Origin: Mycobacterium sp. 852002-51163_SCH5372311
Lineage (GTDB): Bacteria; Actinomycetota; Actinomycetes; Mycobacteriales; Mycobacteriaceae
Direction of reading: 5' to 3'
Assembly (NCBI RefSeq): GCF_001667115.1
Contig: NZ_LZIJ01000183.1
Span: 1-64,000 of the forward strand
Length of the DNA: 64,000 nt
A program made the translations under genes and the position numbers. The notes below the pieces were generated by a model. It made no database searches. It was not told the origin of the DNA and was given only the letters and a program-made list of their open reading frames with translations. Within the stretch, counting starts at the first letter, position 1. Every line of letters begins with the position of its first letter. Below are positions 44,960-52,916 of this stretch, piece after piece.

Positions 44960-45643
44960 TCACGGGCAGACCTCTATCGGCGACTTGGCAGCCCAGTAGG
45001 CGAGCTTGCGGTACCCCCGATTTCCACGGCCCTGGTGCCACAGTTTGGCCCCCAGGTAGATGCCCGGCACGATCTGCACGGCTTCGTCACGGATGCGGTT
45101 GATCGGCCACGGGTTGGTGCCGATGGTCTCGTAGTCGAGTACCAGCACGCGCGTGTCCGGTGCGACGACGCTGGCCTCGACGCGGTTGAGCATGTCGAAG
45201 CCTTCCCAATGGTCGCCGATGCGGCGCATCCGATAGCTCGGGGCCAGCAGCTTGGTGAGGATCGTGGCCGTGATGGTGACCGAGTTGGTTCCGCGCTGAG
45301 CCCGGCGGTCGAATTTCTTTCCCAGCCACGGCATCAGCCCCAGCTGACTGGTCACAGCTTTCGCAGCGGCGTGCAGTACCCGTCCGGTTGGGTCGAGGTC
45401 GGCATCAGGCGTCGTCCAGCCGACCAGCATCCCGTGGGTCTGGCCGTCCACGTCCGCGGGCGTGCCCGCGGCGAACAGCCGGTCCAGCTCAGTCTCTGCG
45501 TCGTCGCCGGGTAGGCCTGCGCCCAAGCGGGAGATCCACGCCCAGGCCGCATCCTGGGCGGCCTGCGGATCGATTTTTGCGACCGCCTCCAATCGCGATA
45601 TTCGGTCATCAACCAGGGAATTCGTGCCTGCAAGTGCCGTCAT
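44960..45643 (-). CDS. Conserved hypothetical protein, divergent from a TetR regulator
   Basis: 227 residues from the ATG at 45643. Not recognised with confidence. N-terminal helical part (ISRLEAVAKIDPQAAQDAAWAW), then a beta-rich region (GMLVGWTTPDADLDPTGRVL, WEGFDMLNRVEASVVAP, VLVLDYETIGTNPWPINRI) ending GAKLWHQGRGNRGYRKLAYW, reminiscent of lipocalin-like or DUF4334-type proteins. Probably controlled by the adjacent TetR. Confidence 0.65.
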   Translation of the reverse strand: MTALAGTNSLVDDRISRLEAVAKIDPQAAQDAAWAWISRLGAGLPGDDAETELDRLFAAGTPADVDGQTHGMLVGWTTPDADLDPTGRVLHAAAKAVTSQLGLMPWLGKKFDRRAQRGTNSVTITATILTKLLAPSYRMRRIGDHWEGFDMLNRVEASVVAPDTRVLVLDYETIGTNPWPINRIRDEAVQIVPGIYLGAKLWHQGRGNRGYRKLAYWAAKSPIEVCP

Positions 45644-45657
45644 CCGTCGCGCTCCTC

Positions 45658-45721
45658 GGATATTGAATGGGATATGTCTACCCATAACGGAATCACGATT
45701 CCACCCAGGAATCAAATATCC
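45658..45721. promoter_or_regulatory. Candidate TetR operators in the 45644-45728 divergent region
   Basis: A GGAATC-AC-GATTCC palindrome (45689-45702) is followed by another GGAATC (45708-45713). An outer inverted pair, GGATATT (45658) and AAATATCC (to 45721), frames the region. Confidence 0.55.
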
Positions 45722-45728
45722 TGTCCAG

Positions 45729-46349
45729 GTGACCCGACCCTCGTATGCCGAACGCCGCAAGCTGCAGCTGCGCGAGGAAATCATTGACGCGGCCATCGAC
45801 GTGTTCGCCGAATCGGGCTATCACGAGGCCGGTGTAGCCGATATCGCAAAGCGCGTCGGCATCGGGCATTCCACCTTCTACCGGCACTTCGAGAACAAAC
45901 GCGCCATCCTCGATGAGGTCGTCAACACCGTCATCGAGCGGGCAATGGCGGCGATCGCCGCCGAGAACGCGCCCGAAGCCGCGAGCACGCTCGACGAATA
46001 CCGGGGTCAGGCCGCCCGCATCGGCGCGGCCCTGGCAGATATCAGCAGCGACGTTCGGGTAGTCCGGTTGCTGCTCATCGAGCCCGCCAGCGTCGACGCC
46101 GACCTGCGCAAACGTGTTGACGACTTGTTCGACCTAGCCGTCCAGATGAATGCCGACTTCTACGAGCATGGTCGGCAGCACGGCTATCTGCGGGCTGACC
46201 TGGACACAACTGCCACGTCACGCGCCGTGATCGGCATGATCTTCGGCCTTGCGATGATGAACCTTAACCCCGCTCTAGACGACGACGAGCGAGCAAGCAC
46301 CGTCAACGCAGCCGTCCGGTTGATGTTCGAGGGCATCGCTAATTCGTAG
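45729..46349 (+). CDS. TetR family transcriptional regulator
   Basis: 206 residues from a GTG at 45729. HTH at AGVADIAKRVGIGHSTFYRHFENKRAIL (about residues 33-60), then a ligand domain ending MFEGIANS. Typical TetR length. Divergent from the hypothetical at 44960-45643, with palindromes in the gap. Confidence 0.88.
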   Translation: MTRPSYAERRKLQLREEIIDAAIDVFAESGYHEAGVADIAKRVGIGHSTFYRHFENKRAILDEVVNTVIERAMAAIAAENAPEAASTLDEYRGQAARIGAALADISSDVRVVRLLLIEPASVDADLRKRVDDLFDLAVQMNADFYEHGRQHGYLRADLDTTATSRAVIGMIFGLAMMNLNPALDDDERASTVNAAVRLMFEGIANS

Positions 46350-46350
46350 T

Positions 46351-46406
46351 GAGCAGACGCAAAAGCTCCCAATAGCAATGGATTTCGTGGGCTTTTGCGT
46401 CTGCTC
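46351..46406. repeat. Hairpin repeat B (GCGAGCAGACGC family), convergent junction
   Basis: Perfect 16-base arms GAGCAGACGCAAAAGC (46351-46366) and its complement (46391-46406), between the convergent tetR and whiB3. Same core as repeats A and C. Confidence 0.85.
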
Positions 46407-46412
46407 GCCGGA

Positions 46413-46709
46413 CTAGGCGGTGCGTCGGCGGCCGAGGGCGCCCTTGAGCAGCATGTCGCGCTCGGCTTCGGAAAGCCCGCCCCAGACGCCGTAGGGCTCA
46501 CCCACTTCGAGGGCATGCGAACGGCACTGCTCGATCACCGGGCAACGCCGGCACATCTCCTTGGCGCGCTGCTCGCGTTGCATCCGGGCCCGGCCGCGTT
46601 CGCCGTCGGGATGGAAGAACATCGACGAGTCGACGCCGCGGCACAGGCCTTGCAGTTGCCAGTTCCAGATATCGGCGTTCGGTCCAGGTAGCTGCTCCGG
46701 TTGTGGCAT
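46413..46709 (-). CDS. whiB3: Redox-sensing transcription factor WhiB3
   Basis: 98-residue [4Fe-4S] regulator of lipid and redox metabolism. Cluster cysteines Cys23, Cys53, Cys56 and Cys62 are present, followed by GVWGG turn (EPYGVWGGLSEAERD) and a basic C-terminus (GRRRTA) that binds DNA. Nearly identical to Mtb Rv3416. In Mtb it neighbours groEL1; here about 16 kb lies between. Confidence 0.97.
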   Translation of the reverse strand: MPQPEQLPGPNADIWNWQLQGLCRGVDSSMFFHPDGERGRARMQREQRAKEMCRRCPVIEQCRSHALEVGEPYGVWGGLSEAERDMLLKGALGRRRTA

Positions 46710-47092
46710 AGCGTTTGCCCTTTCTACACAGCACGCCCAAGTGAGGTCAGGGTTTGCGAAGCGTTGTCCGACTAAGAACTTGTGCGACTAAGAGTGGCGT
46801 CACCGATGACAACCTGCCGCTTAGAGTAGACGCTAAACGGGGCGCCAAATTTCCGTCAATGACCGCACGGAGTGATCTAATTCCTATGCGTTGCAAGAGA
46901 ATTAACTCTGCGTTCATGTGTTATGCATTCGGAGAACCCTAGGTGTGCTAACAGCAGTGCGACCGAGACAGAGATTTCCCAGCTCACGGCCGTGCGAGCA
47001 ACCCAAAGCAATTAGCACACTGCCGCTCGTGAGTAATATCTCGGTAACGCAGAAACCACAAACTGTTTACCGAACGACACTCCGCTATCACC
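46710..47092. promoter_or_regulatory. whiB3 / Rv3415c-like divergent intergenic region
   Basis: 383 bases, clearly more A/T-rich than its surroundings. No gene is supported here. It holds both divergent promoters. An inverted repeat TCGGTAA (47041-47047) / TTACCGA (47067-47073) precedes the rightward gene. I see no convincing CRP or PhoP site. Confidence 0.6.
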
Positions 47093-47923
47093 GTGAGCGA
47101 AACTCCGCAGACGTCGATGATTGAGCGCACGCTGGCCGCTGCCGCCTTTGGGAACCGGCCCGAAAGTTGGCCGCTGCCCACGGCGACGACGCCCTACGAA
47201 TTGTGGCTGCGTGCAATCGCTTCCGGGGGGCAAGGCCGCTACGGCAGCGCCTACCGTGATCTGGCGGCGCTGCGCGGCGGCGCCGCGAGCGGCCCGCTGG
47301 TCTCACTGGCGCACAGCACGCAGGGATCTTTCCTGCGTCAGCTCGGCTGGCACACGCTGGCGCGCGGCTGGGACGGGCGTGCCCTGGCGCTGGCCGGCAG
47401 CGATCCCGAAGCCCGGGCCGACGCGCTGGTCGGGCTGGCGGCCGACGCGCTCGGCGTCGGCCGGTTGGCCGCTGCGGCGACGCTGTTGGCGCGCGCGGAC
47501 ACCGCGACCGAGGCGGCCGAGTTGCCAGAGCGGGTCGCCGATCGGCTGCGGGTGCGCAGGCGCTGGGTGGCCGCCGAGCTGGCGATGGCGTCCGGCGACG
47601 GGGCCACCGCGGTGCGCCACGCCTCCGAAGGGGTCGAACTGGCTCAGGCCATGGCCGTTCCATCGGCCCGGCACCGCGTCAAGAGCGACGTGGTGCTGGC
47701 CGCGGCGCTGTGCAGCGCCGGGTCCACCGAGCGCGCCCGCAAAGTCGCCGAAAAAGCGCTGGAAGCCGCCGGAGAATTCGCGCTCATACCACTTCGCTGG
47801 GCATTGGCTTGCTTGCTGATCGATATCGGAAGCGTCACATTTTCAGCACGGGATTTACCCGAAATTCGCGATATCTGCGCAGGTCAGGTACGACGCGCCG
47901 GTGGGACCTGGCGTACCGGGTGA
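47093..47923 (+). CDS. Conserved TPR-like protein, Rv3415c-like
   Basis: 276 residues, GTG start. Almost entirely Ala-rich helices in a repeat-like pattern (GRYGSAYRDLAALRG; DPEARADALVGLAADALGVGRL), resembling tetratricopeptide repeats. Function unknown. Upstream of sigD in the same orientation, as in Mtb. Confidence 0.82.
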   Translation: MSETPQTSMIERTLAAAAFGNRPESWPLPTATTPYELWLRAIASGGQGRYGSAYRDLAALRGGAASGPLVSLAHSTQGSFLRQLGWHTLARGWDGRALALAGSDPEARADALVGLAADALGVGRLAAAATLLARADTATEAAELPERVADRLRVRRRWVAAELAMASGDGATAVRHASEGVELAQAMAVPSARHRVKSDVVLAAALCSAGSTERARKVAEKALEAAGEFALIPLRWALACLLIDIGSVTFSARDLPEIRDICAGQVRRAGGTWRTG

Positions 47924-48005
47924 AATCGCTTTCGACCGTTATTGTCATTCTCACGAGTTAGCCCCGGGATGTGTCCAGTTCGTAACGTTGGAGATACCGC
48001 CGTCG

Positions 48006-48581
48006 ATGACAATTCGAGGAGAAAGTCTCGACGCTGTGGTTGCAGAGGCCGTAGCAGGAGACCGAAATGCGCTTCGGGAGGTGCTGGAGACCATCCGCCC
48101 GATCGTCGTCCGATACTGCCGCGCGCGCGTTGGGACGGCCGAGCGGGGCGGCCTGTCAGCAGACGACGTGGCTCAGGAGGTGTGCTTGGCCACCATCACG
48201 GCGTTGCCGCGATACCGAGATAGGGGGCGGCCGTTCCTGGCCTTCCTCTACGGCATCGCGGCCCACAAGGTGGCCGACGCCCATCGGGCCGCCGGCCGTG
48301 ATCTCGCCTATCCCGCGGAATCCGTGCCGGAGCGCTGGTCGGCCGACGCGGGCCCGGAGCAGCTGGCCATCGAAGCCGATTCGGTCACCAGGATGAACGA
48401 GTTGCTCGAGATCCTGCCGGCCAAGCAACGCGAGATCCTGATCCTGCGGGTCGTCGTCGGCCTGTCCGCCGAGGAAACCGCCGCCGCCGTCGGCAGTACC
48501 ACGGGAGCGGTCCGGGTGGCCCAGCATCGCGCACTTCAACGGTTGAAAGACGAGATTGTCGCGGCAGGTGATTATGCGTGA
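48006..48581 (+). CDS. sigD: ECF RNA polymerase sigma factor SigD
   Basis: 191 residues from the ATG at 48006, near-identical to Mtb SigD (Rv3414c) from MTI/MTM onward. Mtb has about 20 extra N-terminal residues; here the frame continues upstream (APGCVQFVTLEIPPS) without an obvious start. Region 2 (ADDVAQEVCLATITALPRYRDRGRPFLAFLYGIA) and region 4 (LPAKQREILILRVVVGLSAEETAAAVGSTTGAVRVAQHRAL) are intact. A GTAACGTT motif lies just upstream (about 47983). It overlaps rsdA by eight bases. Confidence 0.95.
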   Translation: MTIRGESLDAVVAEAVAGDRNALREVLETIRPIVVRYCRARVGTAERGGLSADDVAQEVCLATITALPRYRDRGRPFLAFLYGIAAHKVADAHRAAGRDLAYPAESVPERWSADAGPEQLAIEADSVTRMNELLEILPAKQREILILRVVVGLSAEETAAAVGSTTGAVRVAQHRALQRLKDEIVAAGDYA

Positions 48582-49467
48582 CCTAGGTTCCGATTTGGGA
48601 TTTACCGGGGACGATGCGTCGGCTTTCGACGCGGGATTGGACGAGCTGGCCCGCACCGATGTGATGCTCGACGCGCTCGCCGACCGTTCCGACATCGACT
48701 TCGACGATCCCGACGGCCTGGAAGACAAAGCGCTGGCCGCCCTGCTGGGGCAGTGGCGCGACGATCTGCGGTGGCCCCCGGCCAGCGCGCTGGTCTCCCC
48801 GGACGAGGCGGTGGAGGCGCTGCGCACCGGAATCGATGAGCGCCGGCGCGCACGGCACGGTCTCGCGGCGGTCGGTTCGGTGGCTGCCTCGCTGTTGATG
48901 CTGAGCGGCTTCGGGGCGGTGGTTGCCGACGCCCGTCCGGGCGACGCGCTATACGGCCTGCACGCGATGTTCTTCGACGAGCGGCGGGTCAACGACGATC
49001 AGGTCGTGCTGTCCGCCAAGGCCGATCTGGCGAAGGTCCAGCAGATGATCGCCCAGGGCCAGTGGGCTCAGGCCCAGAACCAGCTGGCCGAGGTCAGCAG
49101 CACGGTGCAGGCCATGAACGACCCCAGCCGCCGGCAGGACCTGATCAACCAGCTGAACCTGCTCAACACGAAGGTGGAGAGCCGCGACCCCAACGCGACG
49201 CTGCCGCCGGCCGCCCCGCCGACGGTGAATTCGCCGGCGACCCCGGCCCCGCAGTCGAAGACCGCCCCAGCCAGGTCGACGACCCCGTCGGCACCGACGA
49301 CCACCACACCGTCGACCGTGGCCGGCACGACTTCCCCGCCGCCGAATCCGTCCGCGAGTGAATCCCCGACGCCGTCACCAACTGCGTCGGCAACTCCGTC
49401 GTCGACCAAGCACAAGCATCATCACGGTTCGACAACCACTACTTCGGTGGAGCCGACAGCACCCTGA
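48574..49467 (+). CDS. rsdA: Anti-sigma-D factor RsdA
   Basis: 297 residues, membrane-anchored. The N-terminal part binds SigD (family knowledge): ELARTDVMLDALADRSDIDFDDP and ALAALLGQWRDDLRWPPASALVS. One membrane helix (GLAAVGSVAASLLMLSGFGAVVA, about residues 92-115) is followed by an external helical region (DDQVVLSAKADLAKVQQMI) and a Pro/Thr/Ser-rich tail. Starts inside sigD, so it is translationally coupled. The N-terminus carries about 10 extra acidic residues compared with Mtb. Confidence 0.93.
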   Translation: MRDLGSDLGFTGDDASAFDAGLDELARTDVMLDALADRSDIDFDDPDGLEDKALAALLGQWRDDLRWPPASALVSPDEAVEALRTGIDERRRARHGLAAVGSVAASLLMLSGFGAVVADARPGDALYGLHAMFFDERRVNDDQVVLSAKADLAKVQQMIAQGQWAQAQNQLAEVSSTVQAMNDPSRRQDLINQLNLLNTKVESRDPNATLPPAAPPTVNSPATPAPQSKTAPARSTTPSAPTTTTPSTVAGTTSPPPNPSASESPTPSPTASATPSSTKHKHHHGSTTTTSVEPTAP

Positions 49468-49473
49468 AATGGG

Positions 49474-49884
49474 TCAGTGGCGGTGGTATCCGTCGGCGTC
49501 GGATGTCGCTTCGTTGAGTGAGGCGTCCGCATAGCCGCGGCAGTAGTCCCACGTGACATAGGAATCCGGCTCGGGGTCGTAGGCCGGCTCGTGCGGGCGA
49601 ACGGTGCCGTCGATCAACAGCTGCAGCAGGTTGGCGCGCAACATGTCCCAGTCGTGATAGTGGTCCTGCTGGCACTCGTCGCAACACACCACCAGCCCGC
49701 GAATTCCCTTGTGCGCCAACAGGGCTTCGTAGACGGCGAGATCGGCCAAGTCGGCCTCGACCGCCATCCGCTCCTGCTGATCCAAAGGCTGGCCCGGCTC
49801 GACTGCATCCAGGGCTGCCGACGGGTCATAGGGGTCGTCGGCAAAAGGGTCGGGCGGCAAACCCGGGGGGAGGTGGTCGCGCAC
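49474..49884 (-). CDS. DUF5319 protein, Rv3412-like
   Basis: 136 residues, GTG start at 49884, same length as Mtb Rv3412. Contains a Cys/His cluster VVCCDECQQDHYHDWDML, a likely metal site, and an acidic DPEPDSYVTWDYCRGY. Function unknown. Convergent with rsdA with six bases between. Confidence 0.88.
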   Translation of the reverse strand: MRDHLPPGLPPDPFADDPYDPSAALDAVEPGQPLDQQERMAVEADLADLAVYEALLAHKGIRGLVVCCDECQQDHYHDWDMLRANLLQLLIDGTVRPHEPAYDPEPDSYVTWDYCRGYADASLNEATSDADGYHRH

Positions 49885-50095
49885 GCCTACTAGCGTACGC
49901 AGGCGGGCCGCCATAACGCTAGCGGCCGGTCCAGTGCGCAACCTCATCGTCGGCGCGCCCAAGAGCTGCGAGTCGGCTCCGATTCGATTGTCCGGTTCCT
50001 CATCGCGCCGCTCCGCGCCGCGCATCGTCACCGGGGGCAGGTGAGCCGATAGGATGGATTCTTCACCGCAAAGCATGGTTAAGGAAGGCCCGCCG
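49885..50095 (+). promoter_or_regulatory. Intergenic region with probable guaB2 promoter
   Basis: 211 bases. TAGGAT (50050-50055) is a fair -10, giving a start near 50062 and a leader of about 34 bases with AAGGAAGG before the ATG. No clear -35 element. Confidence 0.45.
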
Positions 50096-51703
50096 ATGTC
50101 CCGTGGCATGTCCGGCCTCGAAGACAGCTCTGACCTGGTTGCCAGTCCGTACGTGCGCGACGCTTCCCTCGGCGGCCTGGCCCCCGAACCGGTGCCGACC
50201 GGGGGCGACAACCCGAACAAGATCGCGATGCTGGGTCTGACGTTCGACGACGTCCTGCTGCTGCCGGCAGCGTCCGACGTGGTGCCGGCCACTGCTGACA
50301 CGTCCAGCCAGCTCACCAAGAAGATCAGGCTCAAGGTGCCGTTGGTCAGCTCGGCTATGGACACCGTCACCGAGGCGCGGATGGCCATTGCGATGGCACG
50401 GGCCGGCGGCATGGGTGTGCTGCACCGCAATTTGCCGGTCGCCGAACAGGCCAGCCAGGTGGAGATGGTGAAGCGGTCCGAAGCCGGCATGGTCACCGAT
50501 CCCGTCACCTGCCGGCCGGACAACACGCTGGCTCAGGTAGACGCGATGTGTGCCAAGTTCCGGATCTCGGGGCTGCCCGTGGTCGACGACTCCGGCGCGC
50601 TGGTCGGCATCATCACCAACCGCGACATGCGGTTCGAGGTCGACCAGTCCAGGCAGGTCGCCGAGGTGATGACCAAGGCGCCACTGATCACGGCGCAGGA
50701 AGGCGTGAGCGCCGACGCAGCGCTGGGCCTGCTGCGACGCAACAAGATCGAGAAGCTGCCCATCGTCGACGGCCACGGCAGGCTCACCGGGCTGATCACG
50801 GTCAAAGACTTCGTCAAGACCGAGCAGCATCCGCTGGCCACGAAAGACAGTGACGGGCGGCTGCTGGTGGGCGCTGCCGTCGGTGTCGGCGGGGACGCGT
50901 GGGTCCGCGCGATGATGCTCGTCGACGCCGGGTCCGACGTGCTGGTGGTCGACACCGCCCATGCCCACAACCGGTTGGTGCTTGACATGGTCGCCCAGCT
51001 CAAAGCCGAAGTCGGCGATCGGGTCCAGGTGATCGGCGGCAATGTGGCGACCAGGTCGGCCGCCACCGCGCTGGTCGAGGCCGGCGCCGACGCGGTCAAG
51101 GTCGGCGTGGGTCCCGGCTCCATCTGCACCACCCGGGTGGTGGCCGGGGTCGGCGCTCCGCAGATCACGGCGATTCTGGAAGCCGTCGCGGCGTGCGCCC
51201 CGAGGGGTGTGCCGGTGATCGCGGACGGGGGACTGCAGTACTCGGGCGACATCGCCAAGGCGCTGGCCGCCGGTGCGTCGACGACCATGCTGGGTTCGCT
51301 GCTGGCCGGCACCGCCGAGGCGCCCGGCGACCTGATCTTCGTGAACGGCAAGCAATACAAGAGCTACCGCGGCATGGGCTCGCTGGGCGCCATGGCAGGC
51401 CGGGGCGCCGGAACATCGGGCAAGTCCTACTCCAAGGACCGCTACTTCGCCGACGACGCGCTCTCCGAGGACAAGCTGGTGCCCGAGGGCATCGAGGGCA
51501 GGGTGCCGTTCCGCGGCCCGCTTTCGTCGGTGATCCATCAGCTGACCGGAGGGCTGCGCGCCGCGATGGGCTACACCGGTTCGCCCACCATCGAGGTGCT
51601 GCAGCAGGCGCAGTTCGTCCGGATCACCCCGGCCGGGCTGAAAGAGAGCCATCCGCACGACGTCGCGATGACCGTCGAAGCGCCCAACTACTACGTCCGA
51701 TAA
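50096..51703 (+). CDS. guaB2: Inosine-5'-monophosphate dehydrogenase GuaB2
   Basis: Oxidises IMP to XMP, the committed step to GMP; the essential IMPDH of mycobacteria. 535 residues. The TIM barrel is interrupted by two CBS domains (about 125-245, MVTDPVTCRPDN and VMTKAPLITAQEG). Catalytic Cys344 is in GVGPGSICTTRVV; the flap and K+ site (YKSYRGMGSLGAM) are intact. The ATG at 50096 (SRGMSGLEDSSDLV) matches Mtb Rv3411c. Three bases separate it from guaB3. Confidence 0.97.
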   Translation: MSRGMSGLEDSSDLVASPYVRDASLGGLAPEPVPTGGDNPNKIAMLGLTFDDVLLLPAASDVVPATADTSSQLTKKIRLKVPLVSSAMDTVTEARMAIAMARAGGMGVLHRNLPVAEQASQVEMVKRSEAGMVTDPVTCRPDNTLAQVDAMCAKFRISGLPVVDDSGALVGIITNRDMRFEVDQSRQVAEVMTKAPLITAQEGVSADAALGLLRRNKIEKLPIVDGHGRLTGLITVKDFVKTEQHPLATKDSDGRLLVGAAVGVGGDAWVRAMMLVDAGSDVLVVDTAHAHNRLVLDMVAQLKAEVGDRVQVIGGNVATRSAATALVEAGADAVKVGVGPGSICTTRVVAGVGAPQITAILEAVAACAPRGVPVIADGGLQYSGDIAKALAAGASTTMLGSLLAGTAEAPGDLIFVNGKQYKSYRGMGSLGAMAGRGAGTSGKSYSKDRYFADDALSEDKLVPEGIEGRVPFRGPLSSVIHQLTGGLRAAMGYTGSPTIEVLQQAQFVRITPAGLKESHPHDVAMTVEAPNYYVR

Positions 51704-51706
51704 TCC

Positions 51707-52834
51707 ATGGTCGAGATCGGGATGGGCCGCGTGGCCCGTCGCACCTACGAACTCAGCGAGATCGGCATCGTGCCGTCGCGGCGCACCCGCTCGTCGCAGG
51801 ACGTGTCGACGGCTTGGCAGCTCGACGCCTACCGGTTCGAGATTCCCGTCATCGCCCACCCGACCGATGCCCTGGTGTCGCCGGAGTTCGCGATCGAACT
51901 GGGCCGGCTCGGCGGGCTGGCGGTGCTCAACGGCGAGGGGCTGATCGGCCGGCACGCCGACGTCGAAGCCAAGATCGCGCAGCTGGTCGAGGCCGGCCGC
52001 AAGGAGCCCGAACCGTCGGCGGCGATCCGGCTGCTGCAAGAGCTGCACGCGGCCCCGCTGAACCCTGACCTGCTGGGCGCCGCGGTGGCCCGCATCCGCG
52101 AGGCCGGTGTCACCACCGCGGTGCGGGTCAGCCCGCAAAATGCCCAGGCGCTGACGCCGGTGCTGGTCTCGGCCGGTATTGACCTGCTGGTCATCCAGGG
52201 CACCATCGTGTCCGCCGAGCGGGTGGCCAGTGATGGCGAGCCGCTCAACCTGAAGACGTTCATCGCCGAGCTGGACATCCCCGTTGTCGCCGGTGGCGTG
52301 CAGGACCATCGCACCGCCCTGCATCTGATGCGCACCGGCGCGGCGGGCGTCATCGTCGGTTACGGCTCGACCCACGGGGTGACGACCACCGACGAGGTGC
52401 TGGGCATCAGCGTGCCGATGGCCACCGCGATCGCCGACGCCGCCGCTGCCCGGCGGGAGTACCTCGACGAGACCGGCGGCCGCTACGTCCACGTGCTGGC
52501 CGACGGCGACATCCACACCTCCGGCGAGCTGGCCAAGGCCATCGCCTGCGGAGCCGACGCGGTGATGCTCGGCACGCCGCTGGCCGAAAGCGCCGAGGCA
52601 CTCGGGCAAGGATGGTTCTGGCCCGCCGCGGCGGCGCACCCGTCGTTGCCGCGGGGCGCGCTGTTGCAGATTGCCGTCGGCGAGCGGCCGCCGCTCGATC
52701 AGGTTCTCAACGGTCCGTCCGACGACCCGTTCGGCACCCTGAACCTGGTCGGTGGTCTGCGACGGTCAATGGCCAAGGCCGGTTACTGCGACCTCAAGGA
52801 ATTCCAGAAGGTCGGCCTGACCGTCGGCAGCTGA
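51707..52834 (+). CDS. guaB3: GuaB3 family IMP dehydrogenase-like protein
   Basis: 375 residues, IMPDH-like barrel without CBS domains, the actinobacterial GuaB3 type. The site equivalent to the IMPDH Cys loop reads VGYGSTHGVTTTDEVLG, with no Cys, so it is not expected to be a standard IMPDH; the real reaction is unsettled (a GMP reductase-like role has been suggested). It follows guaB2 in one operon. Confidence 0.92.
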   Translation: MVEIGMGRVARRTYELSEIGIVPSRRTRSSQDVSTAWQLDAYRFEIPVIAHPTDALVSPEFAIELGRLGGLAVLNGEGLIGRHADVEAKIAQLVEAGRKEPEPSAAIRLLQELHAAPLNPDLLGAAVARIREAGVTTAVRVSPQNAQALTPVLVSAGIDLLVIQGTIVSAERVASDGEPLNLKTFIAELDIPVVAGGVQDHRTALHLMRTGAAGVIVGYGSTHGVTTTDEVLGISVPMATAIADAAAARREYLDETGGRYVHVLADGDIHTSGELAKAIACGADAVMLGTPLAESAEALGQGWFWPAAAAHPSLPRGALLQIAVGERPPLDQVLNGPSDDPFGTLNLVGGLRRSMAKAGYCDLKEFQKVGLTVGS

Positions 52835-52842
52835 GCTCACGC

Positions 52843-52902
52843 GCGAGCAGACGTGGAATCGCACTCCCGTGCTCCGAATTGTGCGATTCTGCGTCTGCTC
52901 GC
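52843..52902 (+). repeat. Hairpin repeat C (GCGAGCAGACGC family) between guaB3 and choD
   Basis: 22-base arms (52843-52864 and 52881-52902). The two mismatched positions are both G-U pairs in + strand RNA, so the RNA hairpin is complete. It lies nine bases after guaB3 and 15 bases before choD, a likely terminator or processing site. Confidence 0.82.
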
Positions 52903-52916
52903 CGTAGGCTGGGCCG

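Noticed and set aside
46710..47092. Short open frames in the whiB3 upstream region
   Set aside because: No ribosome sites, Cys/Arg-rich random translations and A/T-rich composition; treated as a regulatory region.
46710..47092. CRP (cAMP receptor) site near whiB3
   Set aside because: No TGTGA-N6-TCACA-like palindrome was found, although cyclase genes lie nearby.
50063..52639. 858-residue open frame antisense to guaB2/guaB3
   Set aside because: The sense frames are unmistakable IMPDH proteins; the antisense frame is a composition artefact.
52650..52700. guaB3 lacking the catalytic Cys as a broken IMPDH
   Set aside because: Absence of the Cys loop is normal for the GuaB3 family, and the frame is intact.
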